From an uncultured Parvularculaceae bacterium (GTDB taxonomy: Bacteria; Pseudomonadota; Alphaproteobacteria; Caulobacterales; Parvularculaceae), in NCBI GenBank assembly GCA_938010655.1, contig CALLVA010000174.1:1-39468 (forward strand): a DNA stretch of 39,468 bases. Reading direction: 5' to 3'. Within the stretch, counting starts at the first letter, position 1, and every line of letters begins with the position of its first letter. The notes under the pieces are model-generated. The model made no database searches. It worked only from the letters and a program-made list of their open reading frames with translations, and had not been told where the DNA came from. The translations under genes and the position numbers were made by a program. Positions 23,798 to 33,095 of this stretch are shown here, piece by piece.

Positions 23798-25753
23798 ATG
23801 AGTTCGATGAGTAAATTGGCAATTTTAGTCAGTGGTTTGGGCTTGGCTTCTTTATGTGGTCTGACATCGCTATTTGCTATGACGCAAAGTGAAGACGCCC
23901 CCCTATCTTCCGAACAATCGGCACCTGACCTCAGCACAACAGATCAATCTTTTGAGCAGCTTACGGACGTTTTAACAGAAGAAGATATTTTCGCCCCGCC
24001 CCGGATTATCTCTTCCCCCATGGACCCTGTCATCCTCAATAAGCTCAATCAGGCCGCAGATAGTTTTGAACAACGTGACCCTTTGGAATATATGGATCGC
24101 ATTCCACCTGCTCGAAATACGGGATTAGAATGGAATATCTACGCGACTGAATGGTCCGAAGCAGAAGAACAAGGCTATGAAGCTTTTGTTATTGGACTTG
24201 GTCGTACAGATTGCTCCTCTCTTGATGCCTGCCTCACTAATGAAGCAAATCCCTTTCGAGACACCGATGACGAAGATGAAATTTATTACGGGGATTGCGC
24301 CGATATGGCCTATTTCCTGCGCGGATATTATGCATGGAAACGCGGCCTTCCCTTTTCTTACCAACACCTCCTCGCCTCAGCCGCTGGCAAAAAAGAAGAC
24401 CTTCGATATTCTGAAAAAGGCAATATCATCACAGGGCGGCGTGATGTTACCGGGCAAATCAAAAATGCCCCGGAATTTTTAAAACGTATCGGGCAAGAAG
24501 TTTCCACCGCAATGTTCCGTACACACCCCGAAACAGGGACACAAGGCACATTTGACGATTTCTATCCCGTGGCCATTGAGCGCGCACATGTTGTGCCCGG
24601 CAGCATTGCCTATGATGTTTTTGGGCATGTTGGGTTGGTTTTCGAATTAGAAGATGATGGACGCGTGCAAATTTTTGCCTCGCATCCTGATTTTTCAGTC
24701 ACACGATCTTTATACGGCGCAAATTTTATGCGCACTGGTCCTGATTTTGGCGGGGGCTTAAAGGCTTGGCGACCTATCAAAATTGTTGGCGCGCGGCAAA
24801 AGTCTGACGGCACCTATAAAGGCGGCAAAATTGTTGCGACAAAAAACGAAGACCTGCCCGGCTTCGCCATGACCCAATATTTGGGCAATGTGCCGGATGA
24901 AAATGGGGATTGGTCTTTAGGGGAATTTCAATATCAGGGCCGCACCATTGATTATTATGATTATGTGCGGAAAAATCTTGCCGTAAAAGGGTATGCCGCC
25001 AACCCTGTTCGCGAGACCCGTCATGCGGTGCGCGCTTTATGTGGTGATCTGCAAGCGCGGCGCTTCGCGGTGAACCGCGCTGTCTATTCCAAAGTTCACT
25101 TGAAGCCTCATCCCGGCGTCTTGCCCCCGAATATTTATGGGACCTATGGCACTTGGGAAGCTTATTCTACACCATCGAGAGATGCGCGTTTGAAAACGAG
25201 TTTTGTCGAACTTCGCAAAATGGTGCAAAGCCAACTCACCAAAGTTGCGGAAGGCGCGCCTGATCTTGTTTATGGCGGCGGAGACTTGGCGGCTGATTTG
25301 GCCGATGTGATTGAAGAAGAGCAACTTGCTTGCAAGATCACTTATGGTCGATCAGATGGTAGCACTGTTGTGATGAATATGACTCATATTATCCCGCGTT
25401 TATTCGATCTTTCCTTCGACCCGTATCATTGCCCAGAACGGCGTTGGGGCGCGACAGGTGTTGAGCTTTCATCTTGTGAAGAAACGCCTGACAAGAAATA
25501 TGCTTATGAGCAACAACAATGGCTGCGCAATCAGGCCACTCGAACATATAATGTCAAAATGGGTTTCAAGATTGAGGAGTTACAGTCCCCCGCAAATGCC
25601 CCCGTTGAAAAAGGGGGCCTTGGGGCTGCGGAAGCGCCAGAGATTGAAATCCTGCCCCTCCTCAACCCATTGAGAACACCGCATCGGCAACACGACCCTG
25701 CCATGACCAATGAAATCACACGCAATATGCAAAATATTCTCACTGGCGAATAA
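23798..25753 (+). CDS. Large exported putative cysteine hydrolase of unknown function
   Basis: A 651-residue protein with an N-terminal signal or anchor (KLAILVSGLGLASLCGLTSLF). Its middle has a papain/NlpC/transglutaminase-like look: Cys167 in YYGDCADMAYFLRGYYAWKR, His277 in AYDVFGHVGLVFELED and His296 in FASHPDFSVTR followed by the FGGGLKAWRP segment. I recognise this combination as a proteobacterial family but know no function for it; the catalytic assignment is inferred from the motifs. The C-terminal 250 residues are not recognised. Only a weak GGG precedes the ATG; ATG 23807 is an alternative. A CtrA-like box upstream could tie it to the cell cycle, and an envelope role is plausible. 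The next gene is convergent. Confidence 0.72.
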   Translation: MSSMSKLAILVSGLGLASLCGLTSLFAMTQSEDAPLSSEQSAPDLSTTDQSFEQLTDVLTEEDIFAPPRIISSPMDPVILNKLNQAADSFEQRDPLEYMDRIPPARNTGLEWNIYATEWSEAEEQGYEAFVIGLGRTDCSSLDACLTNEANPFRDTDDEDEIYYGDCADMAYFLRGYYAWKRGLPFSYQHLLASAAGKKEDLRYSEKGNIITGRRDVTGQIKNAPEFLKRIGQEVSTAMFRTHPETGTQGTFDDFYPVAIERAHVVPGSIAYDVFGHVGLVFELEDDGRVQIFASHPDFSVTRSLYGANFMRTGPDFGGGLKAWRPIKIVGARQKSDGTYKGGKIVATKNEDLPGFAMTQYLGNVPDENGDWSLGEFQYQGRTIDYYDYVRKNLAVKGYAANPVRETRHAVRALCGDLQARRFAVNRAVYSKVHLKPHPGVLPPNIYGTYGTWEAYSTPSRDARLKTSFVELRKMVQSQLTKVAEGAPDLVYGGGDLAADLADVIEEEQLACKITYGRSDGSTVVMNMTHIIPRLFDLSFDPYHCPERRWGATGVELSSCEETPDKKYAYEQQQWLRNQATRTYNVKMGFKIEELQSPANAPVEKGGLGAAEAPEIEILPLLNPLRTPHRQHDPAMTNEITRNMQNILTGE

Positions 25754-25763
25754 TGAAAGGCTA

Positions 25764-26945
25764 TTAGACCTGCAGCCCTTTTGCAAAAACCCGTCGCTGG
25801 GCCCGCACCCACCAAATATCGATGCGGCGCAAGACGAGCGCCGCTGGCAAGGTGACGATTAAAAGCACCAAAATTGCCGCAAGCGTCGCCAAGCGATGTC
25901 CAAAATCTGGCTGCACGCTCATATAGGCCATGGCAGAAAAGGAACAAAGCAACGGCACATGGACGAGATAAATCGGGAAAGACATCTCGCCCAGAAACGC
26001 CCCAAAGCGACTTGAAAGAAGCCGCCAATTCGCCTGCGCCGCCAATATTAAAAGGAGGCCCGCGGAGAAAGAATTTACCATGATGATTTTCGGTAAGTCT
26101 TTACCCGGCAAATCCCCTAACCATTGATAGGCGCCGCCTTGTCCATCATATCCAAACCCATAGATCACCACTAAAATCATCCCGATACGGAGAGCTAACA
26201 CAGGTTTTAAGAGCCACCCCGCCCAGCCTCTGCCTTGGGCAAAAGCTAACAAAAGCCCCAGCAAAAACCCAAACATCCACCAATCCACCATCAACGCTGC
26301 AATAGTAGCTACGCCAAAGACAGCCAATACCAAGCGATCACTTTCCGCGCGAGACATGATCAGCCCCAAGCCATAAACCAAAAAGCTGCCATAGAGCTCT
26401 GCTCGCATCGTCCAGAGACTAGAATTTAAAACGCTGCCGCCTTCGAAAAACGGCATGATCACCCCATATTGCCAAAGATCACCAAGGCCGGGCCGCATGG
26501 CCTCATTGGTCATGCCAAAAGCATAATTTTTTAGCCAGGGCGATCCCGAAATAGCCCCCGCTCGCTCAAACGCCATTGCCCCAGACCAAAACAAAATCGC
26601 TGCCAATATGACGGATAAAAAGGCAGGCACCACCAATCGGCCAAACCGCCTGACAATGGCAAAAGAGACATCATAAGAGCTCTGTCGCTTCACTAAGGGC
26701 AGCGCCAAAACATAGCCAGAAAGCACAAAGAAAAATCCAACAGCCGCCCGGCCATTCACCACCCCATAAAGCGGCGTGTTTCTCACCAATCCCATCACCC
26801 CCGCATCAGGGGTGGCCTGATATATCGGAAAGTAAAACCCCAACATTAAATGATGCGCCACCACAAAAAGCGCAGCAAGCCCCCGCAAAGCCTCCAAATG
26901 AACAATTTTGCTTCTATTAGGCGAGAGGGTAGAAGGGGCCGTCAC
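25764..26945 (-). CDS. Acyltransferase family 3 membrane protein (copy 1)
   Basis: An integral membrane O-acyltransferase (acyltransferase_3/OafA-NodX type) that transfers acetyl or similar groups to surface sugars. The family start HLEALRGLAALFVVAHHL carries the conserved HH pair, and SGYVLALPLVKR and ELYGSFLVYGLG are also typical. About ten hydrophobic helices are visible, with no C-terminal SGNH domain. The tracked start is GTG 26957, without a ribosome binding site. I prefer GTG 26945 because GTGGAGTTCCTT lies before it. The protein is clearly paralogous to the next gene upstream. The acceptor cannot be told; polysaccharide from this region is a candidate. Confidence 0.87.
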   Translation of the reverse strand: MTAPSTLSPNRSKIVHLEALRGLAALFVVAHHLMLGFYFPIYQATPDAGVMGLVRNTPLYGVVNGRAAVGFFFVLSGYVLALPLVKRQSSYDVSFAIVRRFGRLVVPAFLSVILAAILFWSGAMAFERAGAISGSPWLKNYAFGMTNEAMRPGLGDLWQYGVIMPFFEGGSVLNSSLWTMRAELYGSFLVYGLGLIMSRAESDRLVLAVFGVATIAALMVDWWMFGFLLGLLLAFAQGRGWAGWLLKPVLALRIGMILVVIYGFGYDGQGGAYQWLGDLPGKDLPKIIMVNSFSAGLLLILAAQANWRLLSSRFGAFLGEMSFPIYLVHVPLLCSFSAMAYMSVQPDFGHRLATLAAILVLLIVTLPAALVLRRIDIWWVRAQRRVFAKGLQV

Positions 26946-27065
26946 AAGGAACTCCACATAAAGAGTGCTTTTTGTACGGATGTTTTCCCCTTTAACTCAA
27001 GGGTTGTTATGATTTTGAGAGATCAGGCTTTTTGCTCGCTAAACACTTTGCCTGATATTTTCAGC

Positions 27066-28229
27066 TTAGTTTTTCAAAGGCGCAAAAAGCGTTTTGTGAT
27101 ATTTCAGCCACCAGCGATCCAGCCGCACAAAAGCGATTAGGAACGGCACACTCACCGCCGCTAATACAACAAAACTAATCAAACTCGCCACCCCATGTCC
27201 AACTTGATCAAATGTGGCTAAATATGCCAATGCGGCAAAGCTTCCTAATAATGGGATATGGATCAAATATAAGGGAAACGAAATTTCCCCAAGCCAGCGC
27301 CCCATTTGGCCACTTAATCCTGGTACGGTTTTATATTGGCTAAAGGACCAGAACACCATGGACGCGCCCAAAGTGATCGTCAAAATCACTTTGTTATAGC
27401 CATAAAAAGGGATGTAATAAAGCCAGCCATAAGCGCCGCCTTGACCCGCATATCCCAATAAATACAGCCCAATCAATAGACAAGGCCACACGGTCCAAGA
27501 AGGCGATTGTTGAGCTTGCCACTTTTGGCCGGCTCGCCCGCTGCGCAACCAGGCAATGAACATCCCAACCATAAAGCCGAGCATCCATGTATTCACGACA
27601 GTGACAGCAACCATCAGGACACACCACACTGCTATCGTGAGGCGTTTTGTAGAGGCAGAAACCATCAACATCGCCGCCCCAAAGACAACAAAACTGCCAT
27701 AGAGCTCTAATTGCATGGTCCAAAGATTGGTGTTCAAGGCACTATGACCAAACAAAAACGGACCGTAACTCCCATCTGCAATGACTTGCCAAGGGCCGGG
27801 CTGGGACGTTTCTAGCATCCCATCAAAAGCGTAATTGCCGAACCATTCTGATCCCGTTATCGCGGCGACAGTTTCAAACTTAAAAAGCCCAACCCAGAAC
27901 AAAATGGCGGCGATTAAAACGGATAGAAAAGCAGGCAATAATAAACGTACGAAACGCCGCGTCACAGCCATGGCACTGTCATAAGTGTCAATGCCACGAT
28001 TAAAGGTCCCAATCGTTAGGACATATCCCGATAAGACGAAAAAGAGCGCGACCGCCGCCTTACCATTGAGCATTAAAAAAAACGGGCTTTGATAGATTAA
28101 TGCCCCCATGCCTTCGCCTGCTTGATGAAGTGAAGGATAAAAAGACAATGTAAAATGATGCAAAACAACAATAATCGAGGCAATGCCCCGTAATGCTTCG
28201 AAATGCAAAATCCTACTAGAAGGCTTCAT
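27066..28229 (-). CDS. Acyltransferase family 3 membrane protein (copy 2)
   Basis: A 387-residue acyltransferase_3 protein with the same layout as its downstream neighbour: HFEALRGIASIIVVLHHF at the start, FFVLSGYVLTIG, then VRLLLPAFLSVLIAAILFW, NTNLWTMQLELYGSF and the final region FPLYLIHIPLLGSFAALAYL. The long aligned segments show a tandem duplication followed by divergence, which suggests different acyl donors or acceptors. The ATG has no clear Shine-Dalgarno sequence. About 110 bases separate it from copy 1 (using the GTG start). It is divergent from the HIG1 gene. Confidence 0.88.
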   Translation of the reverse strand: MKPSSRILHFEALRGIASIIVVLHHFTLSFYPSLHQAGEGMGALIYQSPFFLMLNGKAAVALFFVLSGYVLTIGTFNRGIDTYDSAMAVTRRFVRLLLPAFLSVLIAAILFWVGLFKFETVAAITGSEWFGNYAFDGMLETSQPGPWQVIADGSYGPFLFGHSALNTNLWTMQLELYGSFVVFGAAMLMVSASTKRLTIAVWCVLMVAVTVVNTWMLGFMVGMFIAWLRSGRAGQKWQAQQSPSWTVWPCLLIGLYLLGYAGQGGAYGWLYYIPFYGYNKVILTITLGASMVFWSFSQYKTVPGLSGQMGRWLGEISFPLYLIHIPLLGSFAALAYLATFDQVGHGVASLISFVVLAAVSVPFLIAFVRLDRWWLKYHKTLFAPLKN

Positions 28230-28467
28230 GATTAATTCACTGCAACTTTCTTGTGTCTAAGATTAAAGGTACTCTTATCAATCAGATTGTTCAACTGATG
28301 AAAATTCAGTTAACACCTATATCATTACTCAATCGAAACGAATTGCAAGTATTGCAAAATGTCAAACACGTCTCCTTCTATATTTAAGCAAATTTTACAC
28401 CAGAATTGTGCATTGATCTTTGCGCGCTTGCGCCTATCTTCTGAACATAGATCAAAGGAGTATCGGC

Positions 28468-28668
28468 ATGTCAGGCATCGTATTTTTTCTTATCCCAATC
28501 GCCATGCTCGCAACGGCGGTCATTTTGGGGGTGGGTATATATTCCCTCGCCAAAGGCGGCTCCTTCAACAAGAAGAACGGCAATAAATTGATGGTCTGGC
28601 GTGTCGGGGCGCAAGCCATTGCGATAGCATTAATGATGTTATTCCTGGCCCTGATCGGCGCAAAATAA
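28468..28668 (+). CDS. HIG1-domain twin-transmembrane protein
   Basis: A 66-residue membrane protein with two helices (FFLIPIAMLATAVILGVGIY and AIAIALMMLFLALIG) around the polar signature KGGSFNKKNGNKLMVWRVGAQ, which matches the HIG1 pattern. HIG1 proteins in mitochondria (Rcf1/Higd1) associate with respiratory complexes, so a respiratory-chain role here is a reasonable inference. The start is ATG 28468 behind AAAGGAG, not the tracked 28420. Its stop directly abuts the ATG of the adenosyltransferase gene (TAAATG), so translation is probably coupled. The same neighbour order (HIG1, PduO-type enzyme, etfB, etfA) is familiar in alphaproteobacteria. Confidence 0.87.
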   Translation: MSGIVFFLIPIAMLATAVILGVGIYSLAKGGSFNKKNGNKLMVWRVGAQAIAIALMMLFLALIGAK

Positions 28669-29256
28669 ATGGTCACCCTCAACAAGATCTACACCAAGAC
28701 AGGAGATGGCGGCGAAACAGGGCTTGTGACAGGCGACCGTATTGCCAAAACCAGCCCTCGGATTGAGGCCATTGGCGCTGTCGATGAACTCAATGCGAGC
28801 ATTGGTATGGCCAGAGCGGCGGTTCTCTCCCCTGCCTTGGATGAAGAACTTGCGCGTGTTCAAAATGACCTCTTTGACCTTGGGGCAGATCTGGCCACGC
28901 CGGGGGAGATTCCTGGTGAGGATGGAAAAGACATGGCGCTGCGCCTTGCGCCAGAACAAGCCACAAGACTTGAAGAAGCGATTGATGCTTTAACCGCAGA
29001 GATGCCGCCTCTTAAATCTTTCATTTTGCCCGCCGGCAAAGGCGGGGCCGCCCCGCTTCACCTCGCCAGAGCCATTGCGCGGCGCGCTGAACGTCGCGTT
29101 TGGGCTTTAGCGGATGAGACCACCCCACCAGCCCAACATATTATGACATATCTTAACCGTCTGTCCGATTATCTCTTCACCGCCTCACGAAAAGCCGCCA
29201 GAGATAATGGCGGCGAGGTGACATGGGTGCCCGGCAATAATAGAAATGCAGATTAA
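28669..29256 (+). CDS. Cob(I)alamin adenosyltransferase, PduO type
   Basis: A 195-residue ATP:corrinoid adenosyltransferase that makes adenosylcobalamin from cob(I)alamin, for instance for methylmalonyl-CoA mutase. The N-terminal TKTGDGGETGLVTGDRI is the ATP-binding signature of the PduO family. The active-site Arg residues lie in ARAIARRAERRVWAL and the family tail YLNRLSDYLFTASRKA is intact. It starts immediately after the HIG1 stop without its own clear ribosome binding site. I see no cobalamin riboswitch upstream. Cytoplasmic. Confidence 0.92.
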   Translation: MVTLNKIYTKTGDGGETGLVTGDRIAKTSPRIEAIGAVDELNASIGMARAAVLSPALDEELARVQNDLFDLGADLATPGEIPGEDGKDMALRLAPEQATRLEEAIDALTAEMPPLKSFILPAGKGGAAPLHLARAIARRAERRVWALADETTPPAQHIMTYLNRLSDYLFTASRKAARDNGGEVTWVPGNNRNAD

Positions 29257-29335
29257 TATGCCATCGCAGCAGACTGCATTTAGGTATTGCGGTGCGACTT
29301 TGAGTAGCTAAAAAGATATTTAATACATGTGTGAC

Positions 29336-29349
29336 AGCGCTTTTGCGCT
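29336..29349 (+). other. Small hairpin in the etfB leader
   Basis: AGCGC-TTTT-GCGCT forms a compact 5-bp stem-loop ending six bases before the AGAAGGAG ribosome binding site of etfB. It could protect the message or influence initiation; chance is also possible. Confidence 0.25.
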
Positions 29350-29371
29350 TACCCAGAAGGAGAATTTGCCC

Positions 29372-30121
29372 ATGAAAGTGCTTGTGCCGGTTAAACGGGT
29401 TGTCGACTATAATGTGAAAGTGCGTGTCAAATCTGACCAAACTGATGTCGATCTCGCAAATGTCAAAATGTCCATGAACCCTTTTGATGAAATCGCGGTT
29501 GAAGAAGCGGTGCGCTTAAAAGAAGCTGGCACGGCCTCCGAGATTGTTGTTGTCTCCATCGGCCCTGAAAAAGCACAAGAACAAATTCGCCAAGCCCTCG
29601 CCATGGGCGGCGACAGAGGCATTCTCGTCACGACAGATGTGGACGCGGAAAGCCTTGGGGTGGCAAAGCTTTTAAAAGCGGTGTGCGACGAAGAAAAACC
29701 AGACATGGTGATTATGGGGAAGCAAGCCATTGATAATGACCAAAACCAGACAGGCCAAATGTTGGCGGCGCTGCTTGATTGGCCGCAAGGGACGTTTGCT
29801 TCAGAAGTTGCCCAAAATGGCGACAAGCTACATGTGACGCGTGAAATTGATGGCGGCTTACAAACCGTCGCGCTCAATCTCCCTGCCGTGGTGACCACAG
29901 ATTTGCGCCTGAACGAGCCGCGCTATGCGTCTTTGCCGAATATTATGAAGGCGAAGAAAAAAGAAATGGCGCAAAAAACGCCTGAAGATTATGGCGTAGA
30001 CCTCACGCCGCGCCTTTCCAAATTAAAAGTAACGGACCCACCAAAACGCGAGGCTGGCATTAAAGTGCCGGATGTTGCCACCCTTGTCGACAAACTGAAA
30101 AACGAAGCAGGAGTAATCTAA
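29372..30121 (+). CDS. etfB: Electron transfer flavoprotein, beta subunit
   Basis: Beta subunit of the ETF heterodimer, which accepts electrons from acyl-CoA dehydrogenases and passes them to ETF-ubiquinone oxidoreductase. It binds AMP as a structural cofactor. The 249-residue protein begins [14 protein letters not shown], a hallmark of the subunit. The region [20 protein letters not shown] and the ETF-beta signature in [20 protein letters not shown] are intact. ATG 29372 is chosen over the tracked 29327 because AGAAGGAG lies just upstream and it matches the family's N-terminus. etfA follows after two bases. Confidence 0.95.
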   Translation: MKVLVPVKRVVDYNVKVRVKSDQTDVDLANVKMSMNPFDEIAVEEAVRLKEAGTASEIVVVSIGPEKAQEQIRQALAMGGDRGILVTTDVDAESLGVAKLLKAVCDEEKPDMVIMGKQAIDNDQNQTGQMLAALLDWPQGTFASEVAQNGDKLHVTREIDGGLQTVALNLPAVVTTDLRLNEPRYASLPNIMKAKKKEMAQKTPEDYGVDLTPRLSKLKVTDPPKREAGIKVPDVATLVDKLKNEAGVI

Positions 30122-30123
30122 CC

Positions 30124-31053
30124 ATGGCTATTTTAATTGTTGCTGACCATGCGAATACGGAACTTTCTGATTCAACAGCGAAAGTTGTCACTGCGGCTGG
30201 CCAGATTGGCGGCGATGTTGATATTTTGATCGCGGGCGAAAACGCCGCGGCGGCGGCTGATGCTGCCGCTAAAATTGTGGGCGTGCGCAAAGTGCTGCAT
30301 GCTGATGATGCGCATTATGGCAAAGGCCTTGCTGAACCGTTGACAGAATTGGTTCTATCCGTTGCTAGCGATTATGATGCGATTGTTGCGCCAGCCTCAA
30401 CATCTGGCAAAAACTTTATGCCGCGTGTCGCCGCGAAATTAGATGTGATGCAAATTTCTGAAATCACGGCGGTTGAAGCACCAGACACATTCCAACGTCC
30501 CATTTATGCTGGCAATGCTATTGCGACTGTAAAATCTTCCGACGCAAAGAAAGTCATTACCGTTCGTCCAACTTCATTTGCCGCTGCGGCAGATGGCGGA
30601 AGTGCGAGTGTTGAAAAAATTGGCAACGCAGCCTTCCCAAGCATTTCTGATTTTGTCAAAGAAGAGTTGACTGTTTCTGACCGCCCTGAACTTCAAGGCG
30701 CGAAGATTGTCATCTCCGGTGGTCGCGCTCTGGCGTCGACTGAAAACTTTGAAAAATATATTTATCCAGTTGCAGACAAGTTAGGGGCCGCGATTGGCGC
30801 TTCGCGAGCGGCTGTTGATGCTGGGTATATGCCAAACGATTATCAAGTTGGACAAACAGGCAAAGTTGTTGCCCCGGAACTTTATATTGCGTGCGGTATT
30901 TCCGGCGCGATCCAACATTTAGCTGGCATGAAAGACAGTAAAGTCATTGTTGCCATCAATAAGGATGAAGAAGCGCCTATTTTCTCTGTCGCAGATTATG
31001 GTTTGGTCGCAGACTTGTTTGAAGCGCTGCCAGAATTAGAAAAAGCGCTTTAA
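30124..31053 (+). CDS. etfA: Electron transfer flavoprotein, alpha subunit
   Basis: FAD-binding alpha subunit of ETF, 309 residues. The C-terminal FAD domain carries [62 protein letters not shown], and the tail [15 protein letters not shown]. The start codon lies two bases after etfB, with AGGAG located inside the end of etfB, so both subunits should be made together. A strong terminator follows. Cytoplasmic soluble heterodimer. Confidence 0.95.
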   Translation: MAILIVADHANTELSDSTAKVVTAAGQIGGDVDILIAGENAAAAADAAAKIVGVRKVLHADDAHYGKGLAEPLTELVLSVASDYDAIVAPASTSGKNFMPRVAAKLDVMQISEITAVEAPDTFQRPIYAGNAIATVKSSDAKKVITVRPTSFAAAADGGSASVEKIGNAAFPSISDFVKEELTVSDRPELQGAKIVISGGRALASTENFEKYIYPVADKLGAAIGASRAAVDAGYMPNDYQVGQTGKVVAPELYIACGISGAIQHLAGMKDSKVIVAINKDEEAPIFSVADYGLVADLFEALPELEKAL

Positions 31054-31070
31054 TCAAGCATCATATTGCA

Positions 31071-31103
31071 AAAAAACCCCCGGCTTTGACCGGGGGTTTT
31101 TTT
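31071..31103. terminator. Bidirectional intrinsic terminator
   Basis: CCCCCGG (31077-31083) and CCGGGGG (31090-31096) with loop CTTTGA, flanked by six A on the left and TTTTTTT on the right. It ends the etfBA transcript and the convergent glmU-to-gor transcript. Confidence 0.95.
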
Positions 31104-31128
31104 AATGGATAAGTTTTCAAGCGCTAAA

Positions 31129-32481
31129 TTATGACTTGGATAATGTCACGATCTCTTCTGCTGCTGTTGGGTGCAGGGCGCATGTCGCATCGAATTCTGC
31201 TTTTGTGATGCCATGTTTAATTGGAATGGCTAACATTTGAATCATCTCAGGCACTTCATGCCCCACTAGATGGCAGCCCAAAACGCGATCCGTCTTTGGA
31301 TCGACGATTAATTTCATCAGCATACGCTCTGGATTATCAGCCAGAATATTTTTCATTGGCCGGAAATCTGTTTTATATACGTCGACCTTACCAACTTTTT
31401 CTTTGGCCTCCGCCTCCGTCATGCCCACGACGCCTACGGGAGGTTGCGTGAAGACCGCCGCTGGAACGCAATCATATGACATCTTCTGAGCGTTATCGTT
31501 GAAATGCGTTTGGGCAAAAGAAATGCCTTCGCGAATGGCGACAGGGGTCAAATTGATCCGGTCCGTCACATCACCAATCGCAAAAATGCTCTCTTGGCTA
31601 CTTTGGTGCCAATCATCAACGATAATCGCACCATTTTCCTTGGTTTCCACACCTGCTTCGCGCAGACGCAATCCGCTTGTGGAAGGCCGACGCCCCACAG
31701 CCCACATCACTTGTTCTGCCTTGAGGGTTTCACCACTATTGAGGTGAACATGTTTCAAAGATGTTTTTTCTTCGATCCGGGTAAAGATTGTTTTGGTTAA
31801 AACTCTCACCCCTTTATTTTCCAGCTCTTGATGCACTTGCTTTTGCACATCCGCATCAAACCCACGCAGCACATTTTCACCGCGATAGACCAATGTTACA
31901 TCGGACCCAAGGCCCGCAAAAATAAACGCAAATTCAAGGGCGATATATCCGCCGCCAGCAATCACAATGCTTTTAGGCAATTCTGGCAAATCTAAAGCAT
32001 CATCAGACGTGATCCCAAGATCATGGCCTTCAATAGATTGGTCTGTCCAAGGATATCCCCCAACAGCGATCAGAATTTTTTCCGCTGTAACGTCTTTGCC
32101 TTCATTCACCAGATGCACAGTATGTTTATCTTTGAAGACGGCGCGATCATGAAACGTTTTGATGTCTGAATTATCGAGAAGTTTTTGATAAATCCCATTC
32201 AGCCGATCAATTTCCTTATTCTTATTGGTAATGAGTGTTTTCCAATCAAAGCTGACATTATCAGCCGACCAGCCATAACCTTTCGCATCTTCAAAAGCGT
32301 GACTGAACTCAGACGCATAAACGAGGAATTTCTTTGGGACGCAGCCACGTATCACGCAAGTGCCGCCAACGCGGCTTTCTTCGGCAATAGCTACTTTTTT
32401 GCCCATGCCCGCCACAAGCCGACTCGCCCGAACGCCCCCGGAACCTGCGCCAATGACGAATAAATCATAATCATATGCCAT
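31129..32481 (-). CDS. gor: Glutathione-disulfide reductase
   Basis: A 450-residue flavoprotein disulfide reductase that regenerates glutathione from its disulfide with NADPH. Near the N-terminus are the FAD fold FVIGAGSGGVRASR and the redox pair GGTCVIRGCVPKK (Cys42, Cys47), where the CVxRGCVPKK form separates glutathione reductases from lipoamide and mercuric reductases. The second nucleotide fold is VIAGGGYIALEFA; the acid/base His sits in the C-terminal CALHPTAAEE. AAAGGATGTCTCT precedes the ATG. It is the last gene of a minus-strand string with rpiA. Cytoplasmic. Confidence 0.95.
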   Translation of the reverse strand: MAYDYDLFVIGAGSGGVRASRLVAGMGKKVAIAEESRVGGTCVIRGCVPKKFLVYASEFSHAFEDAKGYGWSADNVSFDWKTLITNKNKEIDRLNGIYQKLLDNSDIKTFHDRAVFKDKHTVHLVNEGKDVTAEKILIAVGGYPWTDQSIEGHDLGITSDDALDLPELPKSIVIAGGGYIALEFAFIFAGLGSDVTLVYRGENVLRGFDADVQKQVHQELENKGVRVLTKTIFTRIEEKTSLKHVHLNSGETLKAEQVMWAVGRRPSTSGLRLREAGVETKENGAIIVDDWHQSSQESIFAIGDVTDRINLTPVAIREGISFAQTHFNDNAQKMSYDCVPAAVFTQPPVGVVGMTEAEAKEKVGKVDVYKTDFRPMKNILADNPERMLMKLIVDPKTDRVLGCHLVGHEVPEMIQMLAIPIKHGITKAEFDATCALHPTAAEEIVTLSKS

Positions 32482-32510
32482 AGAGACATCCTTTAATTGC
32501 AGAATTACTT

Positions 32511-33023
32511 TTAAGCGCCTGGCATAAAGCCAATCCCATGGGTGAAGCGCTCATCTTGAAATGTCGCTAAATCTTTTTTGAAGACTGACAATAATTCAGC
32601 GAAAATAGACTCAAAAACAGGGTCAAGCTTGCCCGAAAATTCTAACGGCACTTTGACCATTGGTTGATTGGCAACATAAACATCAAATGTGTCCCCCGTT
32701 ACCTCGACGCGAACGCCCGTGCGCAACCAAAGCGCACCGCTATCTTCAACATTGTCGACGATAGCGCAAATCCCAAATAGAACAGGCTCCAGGCGAACGA
32801 CTTGCGCGCCATGAAAACTAAAAGCAGCATCACCATAATGATGTCTTGGATCAAAAGGGCCTTGCGCCGGCACCGCAACAACTTTTTCTTTGGGACAGCT
32901 CAACCAGTCCGCATAACCCGACAAAACAGCTTCCCCAAACCCTTTACAGCGCACGAGGTTTTCCATCGCGGCTTCGCCATATTCTGCGATGGCCTCTTTC
33001 AATTCATCATATTTGGTAGTCAT
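32511..33023 (-). CDS. Conserved-looking hypothetical protein between rpiA and gor
   Basis: A 170-residue cytoplasmic protein that I do not recognise. The N-terminal 40 residues are helical (KYDELKEAIAEYGEAAMENLVRCKGFGEAVLSGY); the middle is beta-rich (AAFSFHGAQVVRLEPVLFGICAIV, LWLRTGVRVEVTGDTFDVYV), then helical again (VFESIFAELLSVFKKDLATF). No signal, membrane helix or catalytic motif is evident. The start at 33023 is preferred because AGGACCGTC directly precedes it, trimming six codons from the tracked ORF. It lies 29 bases from gor and 73 from rpiA, so it likely shares their transcript and may have a metabolic or redox role; that is guesswork. Confidence 0.75.
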   Translation of the reverse strand: MTTKYDELKEAIAEYGEAAMENLVRCKGFGEAVLSGYADWLSCPKEKVVAVPAQGPFDPRHHYGDAAFSFHGAQVVRLEPVLFGICAIVDNVEDSGALWLRTGVRVEVTGDTFDVYVANQPMVKVPLEFSGKLDPVFESIFAELLSVFKKDLATFQDERFTHGIGFMPGA

Positions 33024-33095
33024 GACGGTCCTATGGCACAAAATTTTTAAGAGGGTCGCATTATAGAGGAGGTTTTGCCGTATGACGACAGAGCT

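Noticed and set aside
25531-26028. 165-residue minus-strand ORF spanning the junction of two convergent genes
   Set aside because: Overlaps the ends of two well-supported genes in another frame.
28291-28311. AACTGA/TCAGTT inverted repeat in the acyltransferase-HIG1 gap
   Set aside because: Six base pairs in an AT-rich divergent promoter region; not distinguishable from chance.
29407-29898. 163-residue ORF antisense to etfB
   Set aside because: etfB is unambiguous; the antisense product is Ser/Thr/Pro-rich noise.
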